Shown here in pieces: positions 10,541-22,900 of a stretch of 64,000 nt of DNA. The translations under genes and the position numbers were made by a program. The DNA comes from Miscanthus floridulus (taxonomy: Eukaryota > Streptophyta > Magnoliopsida > Poales > Poaceae). Position 1 is the first letter of the stretch. Every line of letters begins with the position of its first letter. The notes below the pieces were generated by a model that made no database searches, was not told where the DNA came from, and saw nothing but the letters and a program-made list of their open reading frames with translations. The DNA lies in assembly GCF_019320115.1 (NCBI RefSeq), contig NC_089591.1, positions 21,554,502 through 21,618,501 of the forward strand. Direction: 5' to 3'.

Positions 10541-13500
10541 ATCATGCATGCACAAGAGATGGAAGGTGATGATGAAATGTGCAGTCATGTATAGATGGAC
10601 ACATGTAAGACACGATGATACAAGATTAACACCTATTTTACTAAGTAGGTGCATATCTCTTCTAGACAACAAGAACTATACACTCACCAAGCTCTAACAA
10701 CCTAAGATAAGGTTGTTCATCTTTAGTAAGAGGTCTAGCACCTGTAACTAACAAGTTATGTTAATTAGCCTAGCATCTAAATCATCACATCAACTCATAG
10801 CAAGCAAACAAATTATTCACTGCAATCACAGAGTCAAGGCTGCAAACAGCAGCAACTAGTTTTACTCATAACTAGAGTTGTACTAATCCAAAAGATATGC
10901 AACAAGACAATCTGGAAAGCTTATCAAATTGTCTACAATTAATATTTAAACATCTCAGCATGATTCCCAATATAACAAGGTCAAACAGGCACATTTATCA
11001 AATCTGGTCCATAAATTCCTGAGAGCTACAATTTCTAAAGGCCAACTTTGAATAGGCATAACTCAAAAACTAATTGGCCAAATGCCATGAAAATTTAACA
11101 CAAGCTAGTTAAGTGAGTTATATACAACTTTGTTTTAGACAAGATTCCTAGAAAATCTCATCTTCATCGGTTAATTTGCTTAGCTCTAAAATCTGTCCAG
11201 AAAGTCACTATAAGTGAATTATAGTGAAATAATATTTTATTACATACAAAAATAGTACTAAGAGCACTACCAATGTTACCAACAGTTAACATACATCAAG
11301 TGAATACTAGAAAACACAGTGGCCATTCCTAAATAAATTCCTTTCATGCCTTAATTAATTTATTTAGATACTTAGGTTAAATAATAAACACCTAGACAAA
11401 GTGTACAGAAAATTCCAAAAAAATTATAGTAGCTTATACATGTCCCCAGTAGAGTACTGTATAAATTTCACATCATTTGAACAATCATAACATCCTACAC
11501 AAAAATGACAAGCCAGCAGGGCTTAAAATACCATAAATAGGAAACCCTAGTGAAAAGCATCAAACAACAGAAGAAATATTTTTCTTAGCATCCTTAAGGT
11601 ATCAGGACAACCTCCAATAAATTTCATGAGCATTAGATTAATAGATTAATTATTATAATTCACACAAGGATCACCTAATTATAAAAGGGAAATTAATAAC
11701 TCAAAAACTATTCCTGTAATGACTCTCAAATTTTGACCAGAGCTTCTACTCATCAAGATAAGCTCACCATACAAATTTCATAATTTTTGGAGCACTGGAA
11801 CTCTAGATATGAGTTAAACAAGTTTGCATTCATTTAAAAACACATTTTAAGTTGTAATTTAATTCTTCCTGAAACTTTACTACAAGTGTTCATGTTATAT
11901 TTTTCCTAAATACTACACTTCATGAGGAACACCACAAAATTTGTTTCACCAAAATTGGATCTCTAAAACTCCACTTATGATTTTCCAAATATGCATGCAA
12001 ATCTAGAAATAAATGAACTATCTTTTCACTTTGCCGTCACTGACAGGCGGGACCCAGGGAGTCAACAGACCCCACCGGACAGAGATAGTAGAGCATGGGA
12101 CACCGTTGACTGTGAGGAATCTCAACGACGGTGAGGTCGCCGATGATGAGGAGGGTACCACCATGTCAGCCTCGACATCCCACATCGAGTGACCTCCTAA
12201 ACCTAAACTCTACCGGCATCTAGGTGTGTCGGCCATGGCGACGGCGACTCGGCCATGGCGCACGGTGGCGCTTCGACGAATCCTGGCTCTAGATGCCTAG
12301 CTAAGGTGTGTATAGGCTTCCTAGGACCATGTAGGACCTCCCTATGCTACCGCTACCGGCTACGGTGAAGTGGTTGAGTGTGGCCGCGTGAGGCCACCGG
12401 CGGCGGCCATGGCGCGACGGTGCGCGGCCATGTTCCGGCTCGGCCGGTCCGACATTATTGGTAGCGTCTTCACCTGAGCATCTACACATGATGGAGAAGA
12501 CGAGCCGAGAGCTAGGGAAGGAGGAGAGGTGCAGTGATGCGCTGGCCATGGCGGACCATGCGCACGGCGGCGCTCCGGTGAGATTTGGCTAGGGGCAGAG
12601 TCAAAAATGTCGCTCACCTAGGGCTCGGCTAGCTCAGCGAGAACGTCGCCGAGGTCTGTGAGGTGCTAGCAGAGCTATGGTTGGATTGGTGCTAGCTGTG
12701 GTGCAGCGGCGAGCTCGCACAAGCTCGGCGGAGCTCCACGGCGTCACTGCGGCTCGTTTTCTCCGCAGCAAGCGTGAACACGAGCAGAGCGAGGCAAGGA
12801 AATGGAAATGAAGGCAGCACTTGCTCTAGAGGACGCGTGGGGTTGAGGTGTCTGTGATGGCCTGACTTGTGGGGTAGTGCTGGCATATGGCCACCACATG
12901 GTGAGCTCGGCCTGACACCAGTTGGCCCTGTCGACCCGAACCCGAACGCCATCAGAGCCGGCACCGAGTGACTGTCAGCGCATTTTCATCACCTCCAAAC
13001 TCAGAATCGGTGGTGAGTTGGCAAATTATCCTTGAAGCAAAGTCATAGAGATATGATAGATCTACAATTGTTCTATAGAAACCACCAACTAATTTGTAAA
13101 GGATCATGAGTTACATCAACCCAAAGTAAGCTTCATCAAATTGTAAACGCAGTTAAAACTTAGAAAATTTTCTAAGTGCTGAATCAGCACCCAAATCTAA
13201 CTTGTGGGCCATGTTTAGGACTGTTCCACACATTTTCATGACTTGGCCTATAAACAAAGTTTGTTCCATATATAATTTGCTAGAACTTTGCTTTAGGTTG
13301 CTCAGACATGTAAACAATCTATTGCACTGTTCCAGTTCAGTCAAACCAAAACACTCAACAGGAGCACCTAGTCAAACTAAACCCTAGAAGCATAATTAGG
13401 CAAAGTCATTAACATGAACATTTCTCCACTATGTAACCTAAGTGTAGTTAAGGTGTTTTAGGGAATAATTAACCACACCACACATTGATCACACCAAAAT

Positions 13501-13831
13501 CAAGCATCACATGCATTGAAACAAGGAAAAACAAGTGAATTGCTACTTTTGTTTCAAAGCCATGTTTCATATGTTTCATGAGTTTGTTGCATAGTACTAA
13601 CTAACCATGTTTCACTAAAGTATGTGACATGTTTCAAGAGTGAGTTGCACATGTTGCACTTGAGTGTTGCACACTATCCATTTCATAAAACAAACACACA
13701 TGGAAAATAAACATATGTTGCAATGTTTCAAAAGCATGTTCCAAACAATCTAAGTTCATGAATGGATGAATGATGCTCATGTTTATGAAATGCAAGTGCA
13801 AATGTGGAAGCCAAACACCAGGGGTGTTACA

Positions 13832-14690
13832 AGAGCAGAGCGAGAGAGTGAGAATGAGCGAGCATAATGGCTTCGCCTCCATTTTCTCTCCCTCCTAGCC
13901 TGACCGGCTAGGGCCGACGCCAGCGAGCGGCCGCCATGCGGCGCGAGCGGCCTGGCGCCGATCGGCCACTGCTACACTACTGTTGCTCGGTTTTAGGCTG
14001 GCGATGGCCAACTAACGGAGCAACTTCAAGCACATGTAACTCCCAAACAAGATTGAGTTGGTGAAAAACCTCTTAATAGGAAATGTAGAGCTACATGTAC
14101 CCTCCAACTTTGCATTAGAAAGCTTCTCCTAATTCACCATGGTTTTCAAAATACAATGCTCCAAAGTAAGCTACATTGAAATGAAAACTAGCTTTAGACA
14201 ACAAAATTTCTGTCCCTAAAGAGCATTTGATTGCTACTTTGGAGCTATTTTTAACTATGTTAAGCACTGAATTAGCTCATGACCCTAAAATAAAGTTTCT
14301 TACCCATGCGAAGAACTACAACTTTTATTAAGGGTGCACTACCATGCAAACACTCTATGCTATAGTTCCACTTTGGTCAAACTAGCATCATGAAAATTGA
14401 CATTTTGAGTAAACTAGGATTTAGAAGCAAAATTGGCCCATGTCATGAATACAAACATTGTTCCATTTACCATCCTAGATATGTCTAATGTGTTTTTGTG
14501 ACCCCACAACCATCTCTTGCATTGGTCACACATGGTCACAAGCATATGCATGTATATAATCAACATCACATGTGATAATATGTAAAGATTAAGATGAAAT
14601 TCTATATGTTCATGCTCATGAATGCTTGGATGATGCTTGTGCTCATGAAATGCAAGTGCCAAATACAATGCTTAACACTAGGGTGTTACA
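13832..14690 (-). mobile_element. Family X 3' LTR, proximal segment with the LTR start
   Basis: The plus strand ends CTAGGGTGTTACA at 14690, so on the minus strand the LTR opens TGTAACACCCTAGTG directly after the polypurine tract. It is the first 0.86 kb of the 3' LTR of the minus-strand element, continued at 8815 beyond the solo LTR. The same start is seen at 49330. It holds no ORF of note. Confidence 0.85.
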
Positions 14691-14704
14691 GCCCCTCCCC
14701 TTAT
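14691..14704 (-). other. Polypurine tract of the minus-strand X element
   Basis: On the minus strand this reads AAGGGGAGGGGC immediately before the LTR start. It is the plus-strand priming site for reverse transcription and it fixes the 3' LTR boundary. The same tract precedes the LTR at 49330. Confidence 0.85.
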
Positions 14705-15000
14705 AGAAATCTCATCCTGAGATTTGAAAGACCTACCATTTTTCATAAAAGGCGGTATAAACCTCACATAAATAATCCTCCCGTTCCCATGTAGCATCTT
14801 GTTCACTGTGGTTATTCCACACCACCTTGTAGACTTAATGACTTTGATCCGAGTTAGTCTTTCCATTTCTTCCACCACTCGGATTGGTTTCTCTTCATAA
14901 GTCAAATCTGATTGGAGCTTAATATTGGTGGGTTCAATGGCTTCATCAGGTATGCGAAGGCATGTTTTTAGCTAAGAAACATGGAAGACATTGAATATAG
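14705..15000 (-). pseudogene. Chromodomain remnant at the end of pol (family X)
   Basis: Read on the minus strand, a YEEKPIRVVEEMERLTR stretch is followed by KVIK, and then by frameshifted remains of the aromatic-rich core and of the WERED-type ending. Comparison with 49100-49290 shows the same layout. In Tekay/Del chromoviruses a chromodomain at the integrase C-terminus is thought to steer insertion to modified histones. Here a frameshift near 14800 destroys it. The call rests on position after the GPY-like module and on these short motifs. Confidence 0.6.
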
Positions 15001-15009
15001 CTTGCATCT

Positions 15010-16030
15010 TTGGAGGTAACTAGAGCTTGTAAGCTACCCTTCCACTTTGCTCGATGATCTTGTATAGGCCTACATATCTAGGTGCTAATTTCCTTTTCAC
15101 ACCAAACCATTGCACCTTTTTCATGGGTGATACCTTGAGGTATACATAATCACCTACCTCAAATTCGATAGGCCTTCTTCTCTTGTCAGCATAACTCATT
15201 TGCCTAGACTGGGCGGCTTTCATATGTGTTGGATAATACACAGTTGCTCTTCAACTTTTGTGACAAAATCAATGCCATAGCATCTCCTCTCTCTGGGCTC
15301 AACCCAATTCAAAGGAGTTCTACATTTTCGACCATACAAAGCCTCAAAAGGAGCCATCTTGATGCTCTCTTGATAACTATTGTTGTAGGAAAACTCAGCT
15401 AAAGGTAGCCACTTTTCCCATGAACCCTTGGAAGAGATCACACATGCTCTCAACATATCTTCTAAGATTTGATTTACTCACTTAGTCTATCCTAGAGGTC
15501 TAAGGGTGATATGTTAAGCTTTGAACATGATTGGTACCTAACTGCTTTTGCAAGTGCTCCAAAAATTGAGCAGTGAATTGAGAGTCTCTATCTGATACAA
15601 TGGTTCTTGGTACCCCATGTAGTCACACTATATGCATGATATACAATGCTACATATTCATGTGGTCGGTAGCGGGTGCTAACCAGGAATAAAATGCGTAG
15701 ACTTTGTCAATTCGGTCCAAAATTACCCATATCAAATCGAAACCTTTCTGAGTAGTTGGGAGTCCAATAATAAAATCCATGCTGATCTCCTCCCACTTCC
15801 ATCCTAGAACAGATAAAGGATGGAGCAATCCAGAGGGCTTTCAAATGATCAACTTTGACTCTACTGCAATTATCACACCTAGCGACATAGACCGCGACCC
15901 CTTTCTTCATCTTGGTCCACCAAAAATGGGTTTTCAAATCTTGATACATTTTGCTACTACCCTGGAATGATGGACAACTTGGATGAATGAGCTTCATCTA
16001 GGATTTGATTTCTAAGTTCAAGGTCTTTCG
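15010..16030 (-). pseudogene. Integrase remnant (family X)
   Basis: In minus-strand order I see a zinc-binding N-terminus with a clear C-x2-C (CDNC) near 15880 whose second histidine looks lost (SFQGS instead of the HPGS seen at 48050). Next come a core with SDRDSQF holding the second catalytic aspartate near 15600 and the EKWLPLAEFSYNNSYQ block (15220-15456), and then a C-terminal module ending APRYVGLY in place of a GPY motif (15020-15130). Stops and frameshifts separate the pieces. Integrase joins the cDNA to host DNA; this copy is dead. It is immediately followed by the chromodomain remnant, the chromovirus layout. Confidence 0.85.
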
Positions 16031-16239
16031 GTACCACTAGTCAGTTTTTGAACCATAGCACACCTCTTTCATCCAACCTGAAATGCTTGGTTTCCTATTT
16101 CTTCATCTTTCACTTTATGTGAAACACACCTACATCTATCTTCTATAGTTCTATGATTTTGCTCTCAAGTGAACAACTGACATTGATGTTGTGTAGCACA
16201 ATAGGATGCAATAAATTAAACCCATCTTCCAACAAGGCT

Positions 16240-16839
16240 TCTAAGGCATTACAATGAGATGTCCGACTAAGTGCATCTGCTACAACATTGGCTTTTCCTG
16301 CATGATAGTGCACTTCCAAATTATAGTCCTTAACCTAGGTCTAACCATCTATGCTGTCTCATGTTCAATTCAGGTTGAGTGAAGATGTATTTGAGATTTT
16401 TGTGATCAGTTTATATGTGACATACATTCCCCAACAAATAATATCTCCATATCTTCAATTCATGGACAACTGCGGTAAGCTCTAAATCATGGGTAGGATA
16501 GTTGACTTCATGACTTCTCAACTACCAAGAAGCATATGCAATAACTCGACCTTCTTGCATAAGCACATACCCCAAACCTATACCCGATGCATCACAAAAC
16601 ACATCAAAAGGCCTTTTAATGTTGGGTTGTGCCAGAATAGGAGCAGTGGTTAGCAAGGTTCTCAGAGTGTGAAAAGCAGCCTCACACTCTAGAGTCCAAT
16701 TAAAATTTTCATCCTTCTGAGGTAATCTGGTCATGGGCTTAGCTATTTTGGAAAAGTCAGGAATGAAACGATGATAATAGCTTGCTAGCCCTAGAAAACT
16801 TTGAACTTCATGAACCAAAGTTGGGGCCTTCCAATCCAT
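16240..16839 (-). pseudogene. RT connection and RNase H remnant (family X)
   Basis: The frame at 16522-16839 (minus) reads VHEVQSFLGLASYYHRFIPDF, the RT thumb/connection, then FDVFCDASGIGLG, which carries the first RNase H aspartate, and ends GRVIAYAS. Downstream, [14 protein letters not shown] holds the glutamate, and further catalytic blocks follow in shifted frames to about 16240. RNase H removes the RNA strand during reverse transcription. A stop replaces the residue after IAYAS-W, and later frameshifts make the domain non-functional. Confidence 0.85.
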
Positions 16840-17480
16840 GACCTCTTGTACTTTAGATGGGTCTACAGAGATTCCATCTTCAGATAATATATGACCCGAG
16901 AAAGGTACTTTCTTTAGCTAGAATTCACAATTGCTAAACTTTGCATATAATTTATGCTCTCTCAGCCTAGACAAGACAACTCTCAGATGCTCTGCATGAT
17001 CTTCCTCATTCTCAAAGTAAATTAGGATATCATCGATAAACACGACCATGAACTTGTCAAGCTCAGGCATGAACACCGAATTCATCAAGTACATGAAATA
17101 GGCAGGAGCATTTGTCAGTCCAAAAGACATGACCAAATACTCATATAAGTCATACCTAGTTGAGAAAGTTGTCTTAGGTACATCTTCTAGCCTGATCTTG
17201 ATCTAGTGATAGACTGACCTCAAGTCAATCTTAGAGAATACCTTTGCTCTTGACAGTTCATTAAACAAAATATCAATATGAGGCAAAGGATACTTGTTCT
17301 TTATGGTTACTGCATTGAGCAGCCTATAGTCCACACACATCCAGTAACGATTTGTCCTTCTTCTTCACAAATAAAGCTAGGACAACCCTAGGGAGATGAA
17401 AGGTCAAATGAGACCTTTGTGCAAAAGTTCTTGTAGCTGAATTTTAAGTTCAGCTAACTCATTGGGTGGCATCATATAGG
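16840..17480 (-). pseudogene. Reverse transcriptase remnant (family X)
   Basis: The RT N-terminal block ([18 protein letters not shown]) lies at 17404-17480. Palm pieces at 17140-17400 are frame-broken. The frame at 16918-17136 reads [17 protein letters not shown] and then [11 protein letters not shown], so the catalytic FxDD pair is still present. Both aspartates survive here, unlike in the plus-strand copy at 46985. Several stops and at least one frameshift between the N-terminal and palm parts prevent a full product. Confidence 0.88.
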
Positions 17481-18045
17481 GTATTCTTGAGATAGGTGTT
17501 GTACCTGGCACTAACTCAATCTTAAATTCCACATCCCTATCTGGCGGCAAACTAGACAACTCATCTGGAAATACATCTACAAACTCACAAACTATAGGAA
17601 TATCACAGAGAGTAGTGGTTTGGATGGCACAAGACAAGTTTTGAAGATCAAAACTTCTGGGAAGTGGCACTAGGAAAGCACCATCGCCATTAGGTTCCCT
17701 TAACATCATGGTTCGAGTGGATGTGTCGATAAGAACTCCATGCCCACTCATCCATTTCATGCCCAACATCACATCTATGGCTAATCCTAGCAATACTATA
17801 AGATCCATAGTGTACTCCTGCTCTTATATGGAGATGAGTACATCTCTGACTAATTGGTTTGTGGAAATAGTAGCACCAGCTGAACTTATACTATAACCAC
17901 CCTTGTCTACAACCACTATCTTCTGATCATGCTTAGATGTAAATGTCTGACTCATAAATGAACATGAAGCTCCAGAATCAAATAAAACAATTATGGGGTG
18001 CTTGTTTACAAGAAACATACCAGCAGTCACTGACTTCTCTCATGG
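17481..18045 (-). pseudogene. Aspartic protease and linker remnant (family X)
   Basis: The frame at 17824-18030 opens MTAGMFLVNKHPIIVLFDSGAS, with the DSGAS active site intact, and continues ISTNQLVRDVL. The next frame (17404-17808) carries LIVLLGLAIDVMLGMKW and then a linker VCEFVDVFPDELSSLPPDRD leading into RT. The protease cleaves the Gag-Pol polyprotein. A stop between the two frames breaks continuity. The order protease, RT, RNase H, integrase identifies Ty3/gypsy rather than copia. Confidence 0.85.
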
Positions 18046-18059
18046 GGATTTCCTCCATG

Positions 18060-19153
18060 GTTGTATAATGCACATACCCAGGACATGCTTTAGGACTGGC
18101 TTGCTTTTGGTTGCCTTGATTCTAATTTCTACCCTTTTTAGTATAGGGGCACTCTTTGGCCCAATGGTCTGTCTAATTGTAGTTGAAGCACGACTAGTTA
18201 CTTCTTGGCCCTACTGAGCTTCCTTGGCCTGCGTTACCCTTAGGCATGCTAATAGTCAAGGCTCTACAAAATACCTACTAAGGTCGGCTAGACTAGGTGT
18301 TCTTATAGGGAGGCCTAAACATAGGTGCTGGGGGACATAATTGTGGCCTAGCTGCCACTAGAGCCCTAGAGTGAGAGGAACCTAAGGCACCCACCTTAGC
18401 TGCCTGCCTATGACCTTTTGCTGCCACATGTAGGTTACTCTAGTTCTCTTCAGTTAGGGCATCGCTAATGAACTCATTATATGTATCACATCTAGAGTTG
18501 GCCATAGTTTTCATCAACTTGGTGACAAGGCCTCTCTTGAAGCTTTCTATCTTCTTTGCTTCTGTATCAACAAATTCTAGGGCATATCGGGACAAGTTGT
18601 TGAATGCATGTATGTATTCATTCAGCATTTTTGTCCCTTGGTTGAGCTTCATAAACTCAGCGGCCTTCATCCACATCATCCCTAGGGGTATATGATGCCC
18701 CCTAAAGGCTATCTTGAATTGCTCCTAGGTAACATTTGCTCCAGTAGGTAAGGCTAGACAAATAATTAATCCACCAGATATCTATAGGCCCTTGTAGTTG
18801 ATGCTGATGCACACTCAACCTTCATCATTTCAGTGACCCTCAATAGACAAAACTTCTGTTCAATAGTGTTTGACCACTCATCAGCCTGGACTGGTTCTTC
18901 TACCTCTTTAAAGATAGGAGGCTTAGTCTCTAGAAATTACTTGAATGCACTGTATTGATTTGGCTTTAGCCCCTGATTTTGCTGGTAGGCACGGGTAGTA
19001 TTCTATGCAATGATGCATAGTGTTTCTTCCATTGCTCACTAATTCCCCAAGAATTGCGCGAAAAACTCATTTGCAGGAGGGTGGCGGTGGTGATGGTAGG
19101 TCACCATCATTGCCACCTTGGCTGGTACCTGCCCTATCTCGAGTGTGAGTCAT
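18060..19153 (-). pseudogene. gag remnant with zinc knuckle (family X)
   Basis: It starts at an ATG (complement 19151-19153) followed by THTRD, matching the gag starts at 33125 and 37073. The best-preserved part, 18440-18679, is the capsid-like Retrotrans_gag region (KLNQGTKMLNEYIHAFNNLSR, then FKRGL). The zinc knuckle at about 18150-18200 reads CFNY...H...C, so its second cysteine has become tyrosine. There are many stops in the first half. Gag would form the virus-like particle that packages the RNA. The nearest partners are the protease downstream and the extra ORF upstream. Confidence 0.82.
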
Positions 19154-19556
19154 CTGCAAAATTGCAACAATAAGTGCTTATTGGCTGATGTCATGAAATT
19201 ATAGAAGAATTGTGTAATCATACCAAACTGAATTTATTGGAGAGAATCTAAATTCATACAATCAAACAGAGGCACAATAATTCATTCTCACAACATGACA
19301 TCACCAATTTGATCACTTATCATACTCGCTAATACATTCGCTTGCATGTCACATTTTACTAGTAAAATGAAACTAGAATTTCATTAGTGTTCAACCCATA
19401 GTGGACCAACATGCAATATTCCAATATTACATTAACGATACATCTGAAGATTGAAACTTAAATCACATGTCCATTACATAAAAGATCGAAAAAGATAAGG
19501 AGCTATCGCATCTAGCTAAGCACTATAGCTGAGTTATGCCTCAGAGTGGTCACTAG
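19154..19556 (-). other. Spacer between upstream ORF and gag (family X)
   Basis: About 0.4 kb, AT-rich, matching the spacers at 32753-33124 and 36700-37072 in reverse. It has no ORF of note. Its conservation in three copies suggests it may carry a signal for gag translation or splicing, but none is identified. Confidence 0.55.
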
Positions 19557-19945
19557 TCAACACCAAACATAGCATTTGCCTCATCACTGTCCATAGCCAC
19601 AAGTTGTTCTTCCTCTTCCTCCTCCCAACCAGTCATCTTCCACAAACATTTCTAGATCTTTCTCTTCATCTTCCACGGCTACTAGGGATGAATAGGATTA
19701 ATGATGTTGTCGAGGCGATGAACATCATGCTAAAGCTCCTCAATGGTGTTCTAGGTGCTCTTGAATCTGACATTGGTGCTCCACCTCCCTCTGACGGTAG
19801 TCATTCTCTAGCTGACCAACTAGAACCATAGTCCTAGTCCTAGCCTCCTCTCTAGCCTCAGCAAGACTATAGGCCTCATCCCTCTGCTAGATGGCCTACA
19901 CCCTTTGAGCATGGGTGGCTCGTGTCTCTACCTATGCTGCATTCA
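19557..19945 (-). pseudogene. Upstream ORF, C-terminal part (family X)
   Basis: Read on the minus strand this is the end of the extra ORF that precedes gag. It is an acidic tail with EDEEKDLEMFVEDDW followed, after a frameshift, by a glutamate-rich run ending near 19560. It continues 23918-24410 on the far side of the solo LTR. The copy at 31705-32752 has the same acidic ending (EEEDPEMLVEVD...). The function is unknown and it is broken here by the insertion and by stops. Confidence 0.6.
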
Positions 19946-22900
19946 TGTAGCACCCGGTTTTAAAGACAAAACCAGATACACACTATATGTGAGCCCAGGA
20001 AGTCAAATCTCACATATAGCCACAAATCAGGGTAATATCAAGAGACAATACTTATTACATAACATATTAGTAAAAGGAAAATAACCTCAGAGTAAAGATA
20101 GCAGGAAAGTTGACTCCGATCTTCAGGCGAAGACTCCAAATCCACTAGGGACGACTGACTGGTTGACCACAAGCCTAACTCCTCCAAACCAACAATCTGG
20201 TACCCATCCGAGATTTTTATCCAAGTATAGAAAAATAAAGCAAGTGTAAGTACATGTCATACTTAACAATTATATCATGGGGTTCATGAGGCTCAAAAAG
20301 GCTGACATTGGTTTAACTACAATTAGCTTTAATAGATCATCTTTTTAAGCAGTTGGGTGGCAAAGAATTTGTCATTCCCATTAACACATGATCAGGTAAA
20401 CATGAATAATGTATAGCATAAACAATCAATTATTAGCATCATCATTATCCATTGGTGATCATCTCTATTTCATAAGGGTCCAAGGCCGCTCAGTGACCGA
20501 GAGCACGACTGTTATAACAGTTTTACACTCTATAGAGGTTGTACACGTTCACTGTGAGTCATGATTTACCCTTTCACCTAGGGTGATCAGCCCCTTGACC
20601 CACTACCAAGGAAGGTCGGCAGGGTTCACTATGAAGCCTTTCAAAGGATTTCGTCTAACAAGTTAGGGCCGCTAGGCATATGTGGCCCCTCTCTAGGAGT
20701 GGCATATGTGGGCATCGCAGCATGGTACACACTTCCTAGCAGCAAAGGACACATACCTTGCACCTTAAAGGTAACCACTAATAAGCTAGAAAAGATCCTC
20801 ATACTGAGCTAAAGCCATAGCCATATAGCCCTCACAGTTGTACTGTAAGTCCTAGATGATCGCTTATAGATAAGACCTTAGGGAGAGGAATCTGAAGCAT
20901 ATAAACACTCCAGTCCCCTATTTCCATGTTACTAAAAAGTCATGTTTTAATGTTTATTGCATATACCATTAGTCAAGTTACAAGATCATGGTTTAGTTAA
21001 GCACTAGCAAAAACTACCCAATGCAATATCCCAAAGGTTTCAAGGTACAAGTTATCAAATAACTAGGATATCCTTATTGGCAACAAGGGAGACACATGCA
21101 ATATAAATTAAGTGTTTAAATATGAATAGGTAACAAGGATAATCCCATGCTATACTTGCCTTACACACCTGATCCTTCAGCAAGCTTTAATCTTCACGTC
21201 CTTCTTCTTCTTCTAGATTATCATGTGTATCTCACCGACTGGACGTATTCGCAGAACACCACACAAACATCCACACACATACATGCATAGCATACAATTG
21301 CATCTATATCAAAACACTACACCAATCATAGAAAAATAAGTAAAAGAGATTGAATTACGATTCTACGCATCGATATGAACACACAGTCGTGAGAGACACG
21401 CTAATCGAAGCTACAGTTGAAAAGTTACAACTACCAAGAGATTTGCCTAATACGTGAAAAAGAAAACTATAGGCTTCTTTTATGTTAACCGTATGAATTC
21501 ATATACAAAAGATATTTTATAAACAATATGGATTGATTTAAGTCAATTTTAGATTTAAATTATAAAACAAAAGTAAAACAAATCATATTTTATGTATAAA
21601 CCCAGTTGCATAATCTTTAATCAAGATATGATTTTTATGAAATAGTAATGTAGTAAACATCATTACTAATGTGTAGATCTCGTCGTTATGAAACAAACAC
21701 AACTTGAACGGACTATTTTGGAGTTAAAATAAACAAGTTATGATTTAAACAAGTTTTCCTTTAATTGAATAATAGATTAAATCTACCCATGAATTTTAAA
21801 TATTGAAAACATTCCTAACAGTTGTATAAACATGTAGAATACGTAAATACGATCCTAACGCAATTCGAACAGGTCAAATCAGACTTAAAACGCAAAAGTT
21901 ACGCATGAAATAAGATTCAGTGGAATTTATGTAAATAACTCGAACTCATTTTTGAATTAAAACAATTAAATTCTAAATTTAAATGCATTTTGGACTGGGC
22001 ATACTATTTCTGGAAAACATAGGGTCTAAAGTGAATAAAAATAGGGCTGATTTGTATTTATTTTAAATTGTTATGGACTATGGGTTAATTCATTGGAAAC
22101 CGAGGGGCTTTTCTGCAAAAATGCGCATGGCTGACTGCTGGGTTGACCTCGCTGCTAACTAGGACAGCCACATGGCGGTGTGCGAGTGGCGCGGTGTGCC
22201 ACGCGTGTGGTGGACGCGCTGATGTGGCGAGGTGGAACGGGTCTACGGGTCCCTGGTGGACCTGGCCACTTAACCAAACCGGCGATCTAATCTTGGCCAT
22301 TTATAGGGAATCCAACGGTGTAGGCGCATGCGGGTGATCCCTAGTGCTGCTCTTCATCTCCGGCGAGGGCGCCATGGCTGGTGGTGAGCCGAGCTCAGCA
22401 GTGGTCGTCGGGATGGTGCTCAGGGCTCCCACGATCAAAACAAAAAGCATAGAGATGATCTATGGAACATGGCGAACACAGTGGAGGCGCTACCGAGGCG
22501 AGGGGGACGTCGAAGCATTGGTTCTGCAGTGGCGCCATGGCCGGCGGCTTAGGAGCTTGTGAATACGGCATTCTAGCATGCTATTTGACAAATAGAGGGC
22601 ATGGGGAGGACGAGTGGCTCACCAAGATGCGATTGGAATGGAGCGTGGCATCCGGGGAGGCTCCGAAGCAAGTCGTCGATGGCGGCGGCGGCTGGAGAGA
22701 GAAAGAGAGGGCGGGTGAGGGGAAATCCGGGCAAAACAAGGCCAAAGCAAGGGAGTCAAGGTACCTATGGGCGCGGGGAAACACGGTGGATCCTTGGGAC
22801 TCGTTAACGATGGGGATTACGCTCGGGAGGTGGAGTTTGCCGGCGGCGGTGAGAGAAAAGAGAGGAGGATGGGGGGGGGTTGAGCTCAGGATTTATAGGA

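Larger units (their letters stand above)
8816..13831 (-). mobile_element. Solo LTR, diverged family X subfamily (5.0 kb, LTR 'B')
   Basis: The plus strand starts TGTATCAG and ends GGGTGTTACA. On the minus strand the element therefore begins TGTAACACCCCTGG and ends TGATACA, with proper TG...CA ends and a near-perfect 5-bp duplication. No interior or second LTR is attached, so it is a solo LTR left by LTR-LTR recombination. Its ends, its TATA region (10243-10250), its broken LTR ORF (10290-10540) and its GC-rich block (12000-13000) match family X in order, but it is much more diverged than the other copies. At 5016 bases it gives the best estimate of full LTR length. No gene is seen inside. Confidence 0.8.

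Noticed and set aside
12301..12964. Proline/serine-rich minus-strand frames that resemble a host exon
   Set aside because: They sit inside a solo LTR with defined ends, frames overlap, and no domain or splice structure is seen.
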